From Tomocerus qinae (lineage: Eukaryota; Arthropoda; Collembola; Entomobryomorpha; Tomoceridae): 64,000 bases of DNA. Of the stretch, positions 12,201 through 25,100 are shown in pieces. The translations under genes and the position numbers were made by a program. The number at the start of each line of letters is the position of its first letter. The first letter of the stretch is position 1. Location: positions 15,500,001-15,564,000 of the forward strand of contig CM034548.1 in the NCBI GenBank assembly GCA_020055645.1. The letters run 5' to 3'. The notes under the pieces were generated by a model. The model was not told where the DNA came from. It saw only the letters and a program-made list of their open reading frames with translations, and searched no databases.

Positions 12201-14254
12201 TCCTATACCTTTCCAATTTAAAGAGCCAGAGCCATGTACATCTCAGGAAATGTTAAGACAACTCCGTTCTTCAAGAAAATCCAAAAGCAAATCTAAAAGT
12301 AAATCTAAAGACAAAGCAAAGGAATCCCCCACAAGCAAATCAAATGAATCGTCGGCATCTGATACATCTGAAGAAACTACACCGTTGTCTACAGATCCAG
12401 AGGGGGATCCCCCATTACCACCAGAAGTCGGAACAAGGATTATAAGTTTATCACAGATTGGTGTTGATCCTTACGAAATTAGTCCACTGCCACGTTCTAT
12501 GCAGATCAGTAATACTACTCCCATTTTTCAACCCATTGTCACTTCAACTTCGAATAAGCCTGAAGCATCCACAGGCACTTCAGCTACTGCCACCGCAACT
12601 ACTCCATCTGCGCCAAACTATGATGATGAATTTTATGATTTTGGATTCGGTAAACTACTTATTGCTAATATTTATAACATTTAATTGTTGGGATTTTACA
12701 TAATATTTTTATTACATTTTAATAGATATTAGAAACATTATGCACGCATTTGGAGATAGCGAATATCCTAATCCTGATTCAGTGAAAATGATGGAAGTAA
12801 TCGTCAGAGAAGAACTTAATGGTTTTGTATACCTTTGCGAATTAGCTGCATTATCAACAAAAGCAACAACTTTACATTTTAGAGAAGCAATTTTTACACT
12901 TCGGAGAGAAAAGCAACGTGTTGGAAGACTGTTCCGATACTTTAGTAATGAGTGCACACTTTTAATTACTTTTATATTATGTATCTAAATTAATATTTCT
13001 GGTTTAACTGATGATTATACTATAGGATCGAGAGAAAAGCACAAAATTCCAAATAAACCCTCAACTACTCCAAAAGCCAAAAAACGTGCTGAAACTTATG
13101 GGGCTGAACTTAGGGAAATTGCTGAGGAAATAGATGAAACTGGCGAGTATATCAGATTATTCGAACATGGTCCAGAATCAACATTGACTGATTGCGAATT
13201 ACGAGCAGACAGAATTATTCAAAGACTTTGTATGCCGAAATTTCTTATGTTCTCAAAGGCAAGATCAGTATCCTTTGCGAAAAGAATGCCCCGACTTGCT
13301 GAGTGGGTCGTAGATAATATCCATTCAAGAGTACCTCTCAGTCTTGCTTTCGTCGACATTTTAGGATTCCTTACATATGAAATCGTTGCAGAATTAATGA
13401 ATATGGCTCTTCTTGTACGGTCTGAAAGGATATCAATTAATTCTTACGAACGCGTCGTTGACAATCGAGGACTAAACCCAGATACTTGCATGTCCGATCC
13501 TGCATTTTATGTAAATACATATCCCTGGATTTGATTTTCTATTTTATAATTGTCAAAATTATTTAATTATTTTTTCTTGTTTTTTGAATATAGAAAAAAA
13601 GATGTTTTGGTCTGCAAAGTGTTTCAGAAATATTAGTTCAAGCTGGGGAGTTACATGCAATGCGTTTAAACAGGGTACAATTTTACGCCATTATTAATTA
13701 ATCTTAGGCGTTCTTGTATGAAATGGAAATATTATAATATTATCATTATTGTTTTCATATAAATGTTTTCACTTTGAAATTTATTATTATAAGTGAAAAC
13801 TATTTTAATTATTGAATTTCTTTCTATCTGTATTGCTATTATTAATACTACAAAGTAATAATTTTTTGACACTCATTTCAGATAAAAAATAAAAGTCGGA
13901 GTTTTACCGAAGAACGATATAAGCAGGTTTTACCAATTGATGTTCGGGAAGGATACTTGAGATTTGCCAACGAACAGTTTGTGGAACCATCATTGTCGTA
14001 CAAATGTCAAGCGTCTAAATTGGCAAATAGAACGCAACGGTGGCCAAGGCAAGTACTTTTATGGCAAATATGATTAGAATTGATAAATATATCGCAAATT
14101 GTATATTTGCGAAATATCTTTCCTTATATAAATTGTTTACTATTTTGACGATTGGTTTATTTTCAGAAAGATTGACATAAATACAAAAGAAGGGGTGCCA
14201 GAAAATCTAGTGAACAATCAAGATGATGATCTTCAAATTGATTTACAAACTTAG
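9259..14254 (+). CDS. SUPT3H: SUPT3H (SPT3) histone-fold protein with a giant repetitive N-terminal extension, 1,476 aa
   Basis: SPT3 is the SAGA/STAGA subunit that carries two histone folds and contacts TBP at promoters. Exons are 9259-12649, 12726-12944, 13026-13510, 13594-13674, 13882-14048 and 14167-14254, all phase-consistent. Histone fold 1 begins at DIRNIMHAFGD (residue 1131). Next come the family linker IDETGEYIRLFEHG, FSKARSVSFAKRMPRLAEWV and fold 2 with DILGFLTYEIVAELMNMALL (from residue 1314). These match SPT3 in order and spacing. The first exon adds about 1,130 residues not found in ordinary SPT3, which is about 300-400 aa. They comprise a Ser/Arg-rich start, eight 34-residue repeats (residues 276-547), 21 seven-residue repeats (739-885) and a Ser/Lys tract near residue 1005. 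The intron after 14048 has a GC donor. AATAAA is at 14524-14529. The extension is in frame and spliced to the folds, but transcript proof is lacking. Confidence 0.85.
10084..10899 (+). repeat. Coding tandem repeat, 8 x 102 bp (34 aa) in SUPT3H
   Basis: Eight consecutive 102-base units each encode a variant of KAAPSKRKSA-TPAKNTLNSG followed by QEKIPITPLQ. The copies are clearly related along their length, and the last two diverge most (PKSAEPPPK, PKSAGPPAK). The unit is rich in Lys, Pro, Ser and Thr and is expected to be disordered. Frame is kept through all copies, so the array is under coding constraint or is young. Confidence 0.9.
11473..11913 (+). repeat. Coding minisatellite, 21 x 21 bp (7 aa) in SUPT3H
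   Basis: Twenty-one 21-base units encode the heptad NNTQ[PQ]D[LV] and its variants. The first part uses NNTQQDL/YNTQQDL and the last six units use YNIQPDV or HNIQPDV. Neighbouring units are almost identical in nucleotide sequence (repeated AATACCCAACAGGATTTA), which points to recent expansion by slippage or unequal exchange. The encoded tract is low-complexity, Asn/Gln-rich and acidic. Confidence 0.92.
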
Positions 14255-17200
14255 TGGTATAAATATTTAATGAGTACAGTCAATTGCATTTGTCGTTAAC
14301 TTAGTGATAAAATTAGATAGGTTTTAATGTGTCTGTCTTTGCACTTGTCATGCATTGTTGCTGTAAACTTAAATAGTGTCAGTGTTGAAACTCGCTTAGG
14401 TACTAAATAGTTTAAAAATTACAAGACTAAATATTATATTTTTTAATTTAAATAACCGTAGTGTTTTATTTTGTTATATAGAGAAATGCATAACGTTATG
14501 TAGTAATGTTTACTGTATTAAACAATAAAGGCTTGCTTAGTGATGTGAAATTATTGTATTATGGATTCCTAAACTTCATTTCCTGTGAGAGGAATCCACC
14601 CTACTATTTCATGCGTAATATCATATTGTGTTGTATTTCTTTCCTTTTATTTTAATACAGAGGGGCTAGAATGTCAAGAGTAGCAAACATGTCAGACAAT
14701 AGCACTGCTAGCTACTTTCAGTTTTCTTACCATTATCCCAGGTCATCCAGTGTAATAATTTGCAGATACGTAGACTGTTTTTGTCGTATTTTATATTTCT
14801 AAATCTTACAAACCGGTGAGGGACAATTTAATATTTTATTGGTGATACTTTTATAAAGAGTTAGAATGATATAGGAGAAAAGCTATGTTGAGGTATAATT
14901 TTGGCTTACTGTATTGTATGTATCCATTTCACCGCTTTTATGTCTATGTATCATTCCAAAACAGAAGTAAAGCAGAAACAGAAGTCCATTAATTTATATT
15001 ATACTCTCCAGTTTCTGCGTAGGTTGATCGTATTTAGGTGTACCACCCATTGCAATTGAAATTACATTTGTCGAAGCAATTTATTTTTAGACTGGCTGTT
15101 AGTTCTCACAAACAATTTTTAAACTAACCAGAAACTCCTTTACTTACGCTTATAAATAATGAAAACCAGAGAGAAGTTGTTAATACAGGTTTTAGGGCAA
15201 CAGAAAATCTGTGGATGTAATCACATTTCTGGAAAAGGAATTTGCCAACAACGAAGTCAACAGCTTTGGCCCAAGAATTAAAACAATAAGCAAAGGAAGT
15301 GCAAATAGTATAGTACTTTTTAGAATTTTTATTATCACAAGGAGTTAGTTGTACTTTTTGATAACATACAGATACATTCCTTTAATTTATTAAGGTATAA
15401 ATGTAATGTAGTTGATTCATCGTAGCGGGCACTTCTCTACGGTGGGAAACAAACGGTGGTAATGTGGAAAATGTCATTCTTTGGTGATAAAGCGTGTAAG
15501 TAGACATCTAGGAAGGTTGTTTAATGAATTTGGCCACCTGCTACATAACCAAACGTAGTGACGCAAAAACAGAAACTAAAACAGACAGATAATACTTCCT
15601 CGGAGCTTTATAAATACGGGTATTATATCCGTATTTATCCCAATCTCTTCTCCAGGCGGCTATATGAGTGTAATGGGAAAGCATAGTTTTATGCATACAT
15701 AAAGTGTTATTGTACAGCTACCCACCCACAACAACCCATACTCATTCAACCTGCAACTCTGAGTATTAAGATTTTGGAGCTAGGAGCACGTTTGCTAGAA
15801 ACACAAACAGAACTTTGGTCGGACACTTTTGTCGGATGCTCTCATACTAAAAGCCATGATTTACTTTTACCCGTTTCATTTCTCTTGCGAAAGCAGTAGG
15901 AGCTTCCAACTGAGACTGAGACAGCCACTTGTACACAGTGCTTCACTAATCTAATTCAACAGTCTCAATCTTAATCTAATCTCAACTGTGCCTAATCTAA
16001 ACACAACCTCCAGTTTTAACAATTCTACGATCTCAGTTAACGTTATTAATCCACAGGTAATCAAATTTTTCTAACTATCAATTAAATATAAGTAAAATTT
16101 CTTATTTCACACAAGTAGCTCAATTGGGATTACAAAATATAAAAAATTACACGACAAACAAAATTTTGAACTCGTTTTAACCCTAATTAATTGATCTGTA
16201 AAAGTTGTACGTCCCTACTAGCTTTCCATGAATTATTTATTTATTTAGATCTGTTATGTTTATCAAAATTCTGATACTAAAAAATAATGTTTTTTTAGAA
16301 TTCTTATTAAGTACTGTCCATGTCTATTATTATCTATTGTCATTATTCCATTTCTACTCCAATTTTTGCATGTAATTTACTTTAAGTCTCAACTCACCCT
16401 AACTTGTCTTATTTGGAGAAGAAGAAAGAAATAATAAATCTGATCAGTTTGCCCCGATTCTCAAGTTACTCATTTAGGGTTACTCTGGGTATTTATTATC
16501 TTGATGACGTGTTGTGCATGCAGGGTTATCGATTTAAGTTAAAGACTGTTTGTCTTTGCATATTGCAACATACAACATGATTTTATAAAGTTAACAATGG
16601 TGTATATTAGTTATTAACACGCTGTGCAATTATTACGGAAACAAATCATATTTTGTCACCCACGGGATAGCATGAGAAATATTTTAAAGTAAGCAATCTT
16701 CGCTACTGACTCATATTAACATTATTAAACTTTCTGAAATACAGGGAACATAAAATGGTGCCTCAAACTAGTTTCAGTTTCATGAAAGTATTCAAAGCAT
16801 ATGAAAAGTTTACCTGAAATAAAAATGAAACAATCACTTGAACTTTACTCAAGATAGGTCAAGTTTTATTTTGATTTTCATAATTGGAGACTTTTAGGTA
16901 GTAAATTATAGTATGGGCTACCTTTTCTTTGGAGCTTTGCCAACACCTCTCAATTAACAGACGAATCCAAGATTCTAGGACTGTGTAAATATTCAAGCAA
17001 GTTCTTTCAGTTAATCTTGCTCTCCTAAGAAAGACAACAAGAAATTTCAATCCGAAATACCTTACATGAAAATTTAAAATATGTTACTTTCCTCTAACCC
17101 TGTATTATGCCTTATTACGTGACCACATGCATGCAGATAGGTATTATTAACCAGACATGCTTGCATGTATTTGTATAATTTAGTGGTAATGTGTTTGACA

Positions 17201-17279
17201 TTTCTTACTCTCCGATTTCGTGTAATTGTAATGTATTTCGGGGGTACTATTCAGTTAAGTCCTTCGTTAGACTCCGAAG
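14255..17279. other. Intergenic stretch, no gene seen
   Basis: The SUPT3H 3' UTR with AATAAA at 14524-14529 occupies the first 300 bases. Beyond it I see no exon chain, recognisable protein or strong repeat. A weak palindrome with AAATACGG and CCGTATTT arms lies near 15612-15637. Confidence 0.5.
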
Positions 17280-20200
17280 ATGTATTCAACTGGTTGGACT
17301 GTGAGAACATCGATCTGGCTGTTCTGCTTGTTTATCCTGGCATCGCTCAAGATACTTCCAATTCAAGCTAAAGTCGTACAACAGCATTCTTATTTGGATA
17401 CCAACGAAGTAGCATTCAATCTCAACGGAAGGGTAAATCATTTTCAGTTCATTTCCATTCACACGAGTTCCTATTCAAAATAAACAAAGATTTGTCCATA
17501 TATTGTAATTGAACTTTGTAATTGTGAAATGAGACTTAAATGTAGGGAAAGTAAATTTATTTATAAAGCTAATTGATTATTGGAGAATGCAATTCTCTGC
17601 AATCATTAGAAGCACTTTAACTTTGTTTTGTCTTGAAATTGAAAACATTTCTTAGTTTTTCATAATTTTAAAATACCAAAGTCAAATACAAGCTTTTATT
17701 TGTACAACAATTTGGCAGTTCCTTTCCACCCTAAGGTGGGGACGTTGAGAAAACAAATCACTTACGGAAATACTTCCAAAACCTATAGGGAAATCACTGA
17801 TAAGCACATGACATTGCTAACAATCGTTTCAGCATTAATTTAATGACAATATAGGATTTATTGGGTAGTCTAGTCTAGGCGATCCCAAATTTATTTTTAA
17901 ATTCAATCTCACATATCAGTAGTGAAAATGTAACATCATCTATCTTCAACATCTTTTGGTTAGCAATATTTCTATATGATCAGCTGTGGTTTTAATGCTT
18001 CGGTTTCTAGTATTACGAGCTATGGGATGTTTGGCATTATTCTGTACTAACTATTTAGGCATATGATGTAAAGTCTCCAAACATTTCCAGATTCCATTCC
18101 ACTGTCCATCCGAAAAGGGATCAAAGGAATTCCTTCAATGTCATTATTCCCTTGAATGCTTAAATCTCAATCCACAAATAGACATTTTCACCCTTTGTAG
18201 GTACGGCAGCAAAGTAAATTAAATAGACGTTAACAAAGTTAATCTCAACACTACTAATTATCGACCTACATACTTAACTGGAAGTCACGCACGACATTTC
18301 ACAATCGCCACCCACAAGGATTTCCAACTATTATAATATCCACATTTGGTTGCTAATTCCGACTCGAATTTACACTTAACTATTTTTGCGGAGGAGGATA
18401 GATGAAAAAAATTATTAAACTTGAGTTTGTGGTTTCATTTTGATACTCTACGATGACTTAGTACAATCGTTCAGGGAATAATCTCATCCGAAAATTAGTT
18501 GTAAACTGAAATGTCACGCCACTTCACTATGCATACTACAGATTAGCATTTCCATATCCTTATGATACCTATGGTCATGTTAATACTATGTCATCCCTAT
18601 ATAGGTATGTATTTTCCATTTTTTCCTCAAACATTGGTAGGTATGTAGGTTCCCGTTTTGGAAATAAATTATTAAAAACTATGGACAATAAAAAACAAAT
18701 GGTTTACTAAAAAGAAAAAGCCGAGGGTAGAATAATGAAGAGATATTTTTTGAAACAGTCTGAGGCTTTACCCCTTTGTTCGAGAGATGCAATCTGTGGA
18801 TACCTACAAGCAAATGTTCGTGGTATAAATCACCAAAAGCTATGTGCTTGTCCGCCTGGAGAATCTCTTTCATGCCCCATGGTCTGGGATCCCGTCGATG
18901 GACATTCAGTCACTCAGGGCTCTGATCAGTACAAGGTATAGCTGTTTAAATAGTCTTCTATCTTTGCTATAAGCTATTTTGATATAGATATAGACTAACA
19001 GTGCGAATGTGTATTTCATATAATGATACAACTCATTAGGTACATAGTACTTTTGAACTACGAATTGAAATGATGTATTTGTCTCAGTCTCGTTAATTCT
19101 GATATTACTTTACATCATCCCAATGGTTTGGGGTTAAGTGATATTTGTAGTTTATAGATTATTATTACGCAACAGTAGACTTGATTTAAACAAATCATAT
19201 GATTGCTGTACAATATTAAGAATAATTCAATTATGCACGTGCTACACCGATCATGCAGTGTAATTAGCACACATTACAAGTGAAACAGACCTCATATTAA
19301 TCTTGGTCCAATTAAGCAGTAATCCCTCGACGCTGATTAATTGATACAGCGTCTGTAGTTATGTTTGTTTGATGTAGTATAATCAATTTATTAATATTTT
19401 CGGTGACACTGCTGGATACTCCACATGCAGCAATTGTAAATGGAAGTGGCTACACAACTTGCATAAGTGCGCAATTAATTCACATCATCGTTCTATTAGT
19501 ATTTTATATACAATTAATCAAATCGGAGTACACAGTACAGACAGGCAGATCAGAGACAGAGGGTGGCCCTAAACACCAGTAGTTTTAGAATTTATTATAT
19601 TGCATGTACAGCAGTCTCATTTAGCGAATGACGTTGATATTACTGACCGACTGACATTTCTGAATCTGATAGATTACTTGTATTTATGTGTTAGCCTACA
19701 CGGCCTACAGTCTGGTCAACAACTCTCTGTGCCATACAAAAGCAGTTGACAGTTGTCTTGGTGACATCGGTTACATCCAATTTTTCAAAATACTAACATA
19801 ATACTTATATGTAGAGGTACAATAAAAGTTAATATTATTAGACGAGCTTTGTTGTTTTTATCTTACTATATGACATTTCTTTAGCTTTCTCATTCTTCTG
19901 GAAACATTTATTATATTTTACGCTGTCATTGTGACATTCTAGCTCATTTACATGCTCTGGACCAGGCACGATTAAAAGTAGATCCAAAATTTCATCTCAT
20001 GCCAGTTCAACGAACATATCTGTAAATATTAGACTGATATTATGGAAATTAACATACTTATACAAAGACAGTCATATTTCCTAGACGCTGAAAGACTAAT
20101 TTGTGGATTCTGTCTAAACATCATGGTCTATATAGTACTATCGTACATGTATATAGTTTTTGAGGTTGTTGATATTTATTAGGGATGAGGAAAAACCATT

Positions 20201-22178
20201 AAGGATTTAAAGGTCTCGTATTTATAGTTCATCTATCATTTTACACAACCGAATTTGCAAATCCATATTTGCAAGCAATGAATTGTAAATAGCTCTCACG
20301 CATAACAAAGAGGAAAAGATATAAAATAGAACAATAGCAGAATATAGAGGCGTGAGAGCCTACAAGTGGAAATAGTTATTGAATTCAGAGCAGAATTTCT
20401 AAGGAGACCTCCCACATCAATTCAAATTAAGTACAAGTGAAAATATTTACAAACCTTGACAATGTCATGCATGTAATGCTATTTTATCGATAGATATTTG
20501 CATATTCATATATATTCATCTTTTATCACTGTTTTATAGCATCGACCAGATAAATATTTACTAGTTTTTCATTTTCAATATTCCATTAGCCATTATTTCA
20601 ATCCGCGATAACGCTCAATTAAATGGTTAATTTATCTGATCCGCCATTTATTTTTTCATGGACAATTTTATTTGATAGTGATAAATGTGATAGAATTAAA
20701 ACAAAGACCAAGATAACGTAAAATGGTAGCAGAATAGTATAAATATAAATGAAAAGCTGGTCACTGAATAGCTTCGCAGTCTGAACTATGCCTGAATGCT
20801 TGTAATTTATTACTTTATTTGTTGTTGAATAAAACAGTTTTGTGGTGCCCCTCCTACTGTTTCCGTATGCAGAAATGGACAAACTGCATATACAAGTCGC
20901 ATGGTTTTCTCCAAAGAGACGGAAGAAACTCTGGATAAATCAGACTACGTTCACTGCATTTGCCCTGAAGGTTCCAACTATGTAATGGCCAACCAGCATT
21001 TTGAGGACTTGGATGCCGAATCTGAAATGATGATTGTCACTTACACATGTGCACCGGTCAGACCATTAGTTATTATCACACGACTTTGCTAATGATTTAG
21101 TTTGGAATTAAATTACTTCTACAGACGTCACTACCTACAGTGTGTGGCTATAAAAGAGTCAGCGGTGGCCTGTAGCAATCAATAGAGATGAATATAACGA
21201 TGAATCACACTTTAGGGCAATAGTTCGTTGGTTATTATAGGAAGTGTTCTACTTTTGCAGCCTTTTGTATGAAGCTTGGAGAAACTACAAGCTAAAACGA
21301 CAGATGGTCAAATTGTCAATATTTAAATTTGCCTATTTATTTCGGTCACTAGTTATAAATTGATATCAGCCAACCGTTAGACTATATTCCAACAAGCTAG
21401 TGGCTAATTGAAAACAAGCTTTTAGTTTTAATATCACCAATTTCAGGAAGTTTAGACAGCCTAAAACACTAGTTCACAATAATGCAACACATTATCAGAT
21501 TGCCACTAAATATATTTTCATTTCTCAAGTTTGCACCAGATTCGGCCAGCATTAATTAATTGCAAGGAAAGAGTAACATTCAAAAATGTTGTACAATTTA
21601 ACGCTTTAAATGAAATTTCAGGGTCAAAAAAAGTTTTACGTTTAGTAATGGTTTAGTAAAGCTATGAACATTTTTTTGTCTTATAGCCTATATAGCCTCA
21701 TCGCGAATAGATATAGTCTCTATATTATAAGTATTGGTGCTTGGTGCTGAGCTAAAGTCTGCTGATGATAATAATAATGAATGAGAATACCGTTTAGTCC
21801 TTCTCTGAGAATTTGTTGTAATTAAAAACAAAAACTTAAAAATAATCAGGCAATGATATAGAATGATATAGAATTTTCAATGGGTATATCTTTTTCAATT
21901 CAAGGAGTGGCTGTAGTTTCTGGTTGATATTGTATTGGATTACGAATGCAATTTTACTTGATTTTAAAATGATTAAATATTTTTTAATGTTCATTTAGTT
22001 ATCTGTGTGTGAAATTGGAGATTACTGCAAAGCTATCACCGAAAAGTCTTCTGAATTCCTCGTGGACCGTAAATGTCAATGTCCAAGTGGCCTTCGTTGT
22101 CCTACTATCTCAGAGCATGGATCAAAAACCGTATTCATGGGTTCTGGAATTATTCACTACATCAAATGCCAACGCTAG
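17280..22178 (+). CDS. Secreted 16-cysteine protein with three CxCPxG modules, 242 aa (scoloptoxin-11-like, tentative)
   Basis: Four phase-0 exons (17280-17432, 18759-18935, 20838-21056, 21999-22178) give 242 residues. The N-terminus has a clear signal peptide with a hydrophobic core (SIWLFCLFILASLKIL) and likely cleavage after IQA. The mature chain has 16 cysteines, five, five and six per exon. Each of exons 2-4 carries one module: CACPPGESLSCP, CICPEGSNY and CQCPSGLRCP. The stretch VWDPVDGHSVTQGSDQYKFC resembles, from memory, the arthropod family often labelled scoloptoxin(11)-like, which also occurs in non-venomous insects. That name reflects homology only and says nothing about toxicity here. 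Introns are long (about 940-1,900 bases). The exon 3 donor (GTCAGA) is weak. I am confident it is a secreted disulfide-rich protein and unsure of the family. Confidence 0.75.
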
Positions 22179-25100
22179 ATCGGGAGAAATCAAATGCCAT
22201 CCTATTTAGTCAAACGAGTAGATAACTAACCCATTCACTAGTATAATTACATAATACATATGAATATGATTAGCTATAACAGTTTACACTTGGCCCATTC
22301 TTCTTCACATGCGTACACAGATATCTGAAACATCAATATCACCACAAGAATGCCCTATTGTTAGTAATTAAGCAATCAACTAGATAGATTTGTAAATATT
22401 TCAATGCTTCAATTGTTTTGGTTAAAATGTTGGGAATTAAGCTACCTTTCAGTCACTTTATGGATACTGAAATGTATGGAAACTTCATCATATAACACCA
22501 AAGAAATAATTAAAACTCATAAGAAAGTAAAAAATCGAGAATTATTATCCAAACAACGTACTAGCAGATCGATCACATGGATATCAAGCTGAGAGCGAAG
22601 ACAGCCAAAGACTTTCTTTTATGGGTAAAAAAACAGCTTAATTTTCTATGTGAAACTGGAAACAATAAATATTTAACCCGAATTGAATGATTGTCAACTT
22701 AATTCATTTACCATTTCGCAAGTATTGGCACAAATTGAGAAAAGTTAATCAGGAATGAATTTTCAAAACGGATGTTTGATGTTTACATCATTCTGTCCGG
22801 AAGCATTTGTATAATCTAGGTATGTAAATACATCAACTCAAGCGGGAGGATAATAATCGCCATATAATGAGATTTCATTGAGCTCCCCTAATAATACTGT
22901 GCCGCCTAAGGTTTCATTTTCAGCCATAAAGGAATCACAAAGTAGCCATTAACTCAGATGATCTACTTCATGTAATTCTGAAAACATTTTGCTCGTGACG
23001 TGAATGATATAAACTAATGTAATAAGGCCAATGAACGTTATATTGATGGTTAATACTCAATATATAGACTTTTCTTGTATGTTATGTAAAGTTGAGCAAG
23101 CCCCAAAATATTTACTTCCGTTCAGTCCAGTTAAGCTGTAATAACATTTAAAGAGCAATAACATACGTATATAAAGTAAAAACAATGTTATGTGAATGTA
23201 CCTCCAATTTCATTATTACATAACTAATAATTAGGAAAGGTAAGCCTGGAGAAAGGTCCGCCATTTAAAGTATGCCTATGTAGAAATAGGTAATAGATAC
23301 ATTATACTGATTAGATGTTGTAACATCACGCATTTACTTATGTAACTTTGGTCAGAACACAAAATTCTTTGAGGAGCTCATGGAACTTTGTAGTGGTAGC
23401 CAAAAAGCGGCTACAACAATCGAAAAATATTTATTAGATCATTATATGTAACATCCAGCCAGAGCCACGTAAGTAACATCTAGTAGTGAATAAAAGGATT
23501 CCCACTTACAGACGGGAAGTAATAAGGTTCAGAATCCTTTTGATGGTTTAGTGAATTCAAGAGTTACTAGGACTGAAACTTGGAAGCCTGTCGTATTTTC
23601 AGTGAGATTTAATTACATTCTATAATGCGTAAGCGTAGGAGGTAGATAATGGGTACGTCCCAGTAAACGATGAAAGATCTTAAATTTCCTAACAAAATTC
23701 TGACCAGACTTCACGAAACTTCTTTTCAGCATTTTAACTATAATTAAAAGGCTTAACTAGTAAGGTTGCGTAGCAAAAATCTTTATTTCTAGAAAACTGA
23801 GCACAGTGTACCAGCAAGCACTATCCATTTCTAATAATATAATAACAGGGTTCCAACAAAATGGTTATTCAGGTTCATTGCGAATAAGTAGCTTAATAAA
23901 AAAATTTATTGCTTATGAATGCAGGACATTTTGACATAATAGACCAACACAATTTAAAAAAAATTGACTAGTTACCTATAACAACTACTAGTGGAAAAAA
24001 TGATTGAGAAAATAGGTATTTGTATGGCGCACACAGGGCTTTTGTATGGGATTATGGGATAGCTAAAAATAGATGTGAATTTGTATGGCATTTATGAATG
24101 TGTATGGGAAATTGAATATTTAAGGGAAGCTAACTTTCATAAACTTTGGTAACATTTCATTGTTGGTCGATAGGAATTTCGTATTTGCCTGTTCGGAGGT
24201 ACCCGCTAGTAACTAAGTTATCAGAACGCTACATAATGTTTACCTAGCAAAGCATAATCATACATCCGGTCTATAGTTGGTTCAACTGACAGTACAACAA
24301 CACTGGTTTATTAAAGGATTTAATATTAATCTTCGTAGGATTGCCGACCTTCGCTGAACCGAGAATCAATTTATTCATTGAGAGAAATGGCTTATGGACT
24401 AGTCATGATCCTTCACATACATTTTAGTTTTTATAGACGTCATTTGAGTCAGAATGGGAGACAGAAATTCAGAAGGCTGAATTCACGTTGATTTACTCAT
24501 GTATCACATTATCGTTTTCATTCTAGATCTAAGCAATACTACATAATGGATGCCACCCAATTCAGTACCTTGTACCTTTAGACCTAAAATAGTTTTAACA
24601 TTTCATGAAACATGCTAATTTCAGAATTTTACCACAAATCCTAAAGGTCAGAATACGGGACAGGAAATCTGAAAAATAATCGAATAAACATTGAATAGAA
24701 AAAATAGCACAAAGTAAAGAATTACTGTTTTGATGTGCAGTAAACCCTGTTGACTACTTGAGGTATTTACAATACATTTCTCTTCAGTGAAATTTTAGTC
24801 CCCTTGGAATTAATTTAGTGTTCTATTTGAATTCTGCTTACTAAGCATGGACTACCACCCATTATCAATAAATAGGACAAAAATTAACCTATCTGAATGT
24901 AATAATAGACCTAATTTTCATATTTGTAATAATGTGGAAATTAAAAGTGTACACATTTTTATGAGCATTACGTACATTTCGAAACATAGTTGTTAAACCG
25001 TTACTTGGTCCAGCAGCTGTAGTAATTAAAGTAAAAAAAGTTGCTATTGAGTAAATTGGTGTAGGGTTTGGAAATGACAGCTCATCTAATAAACAGCTCC

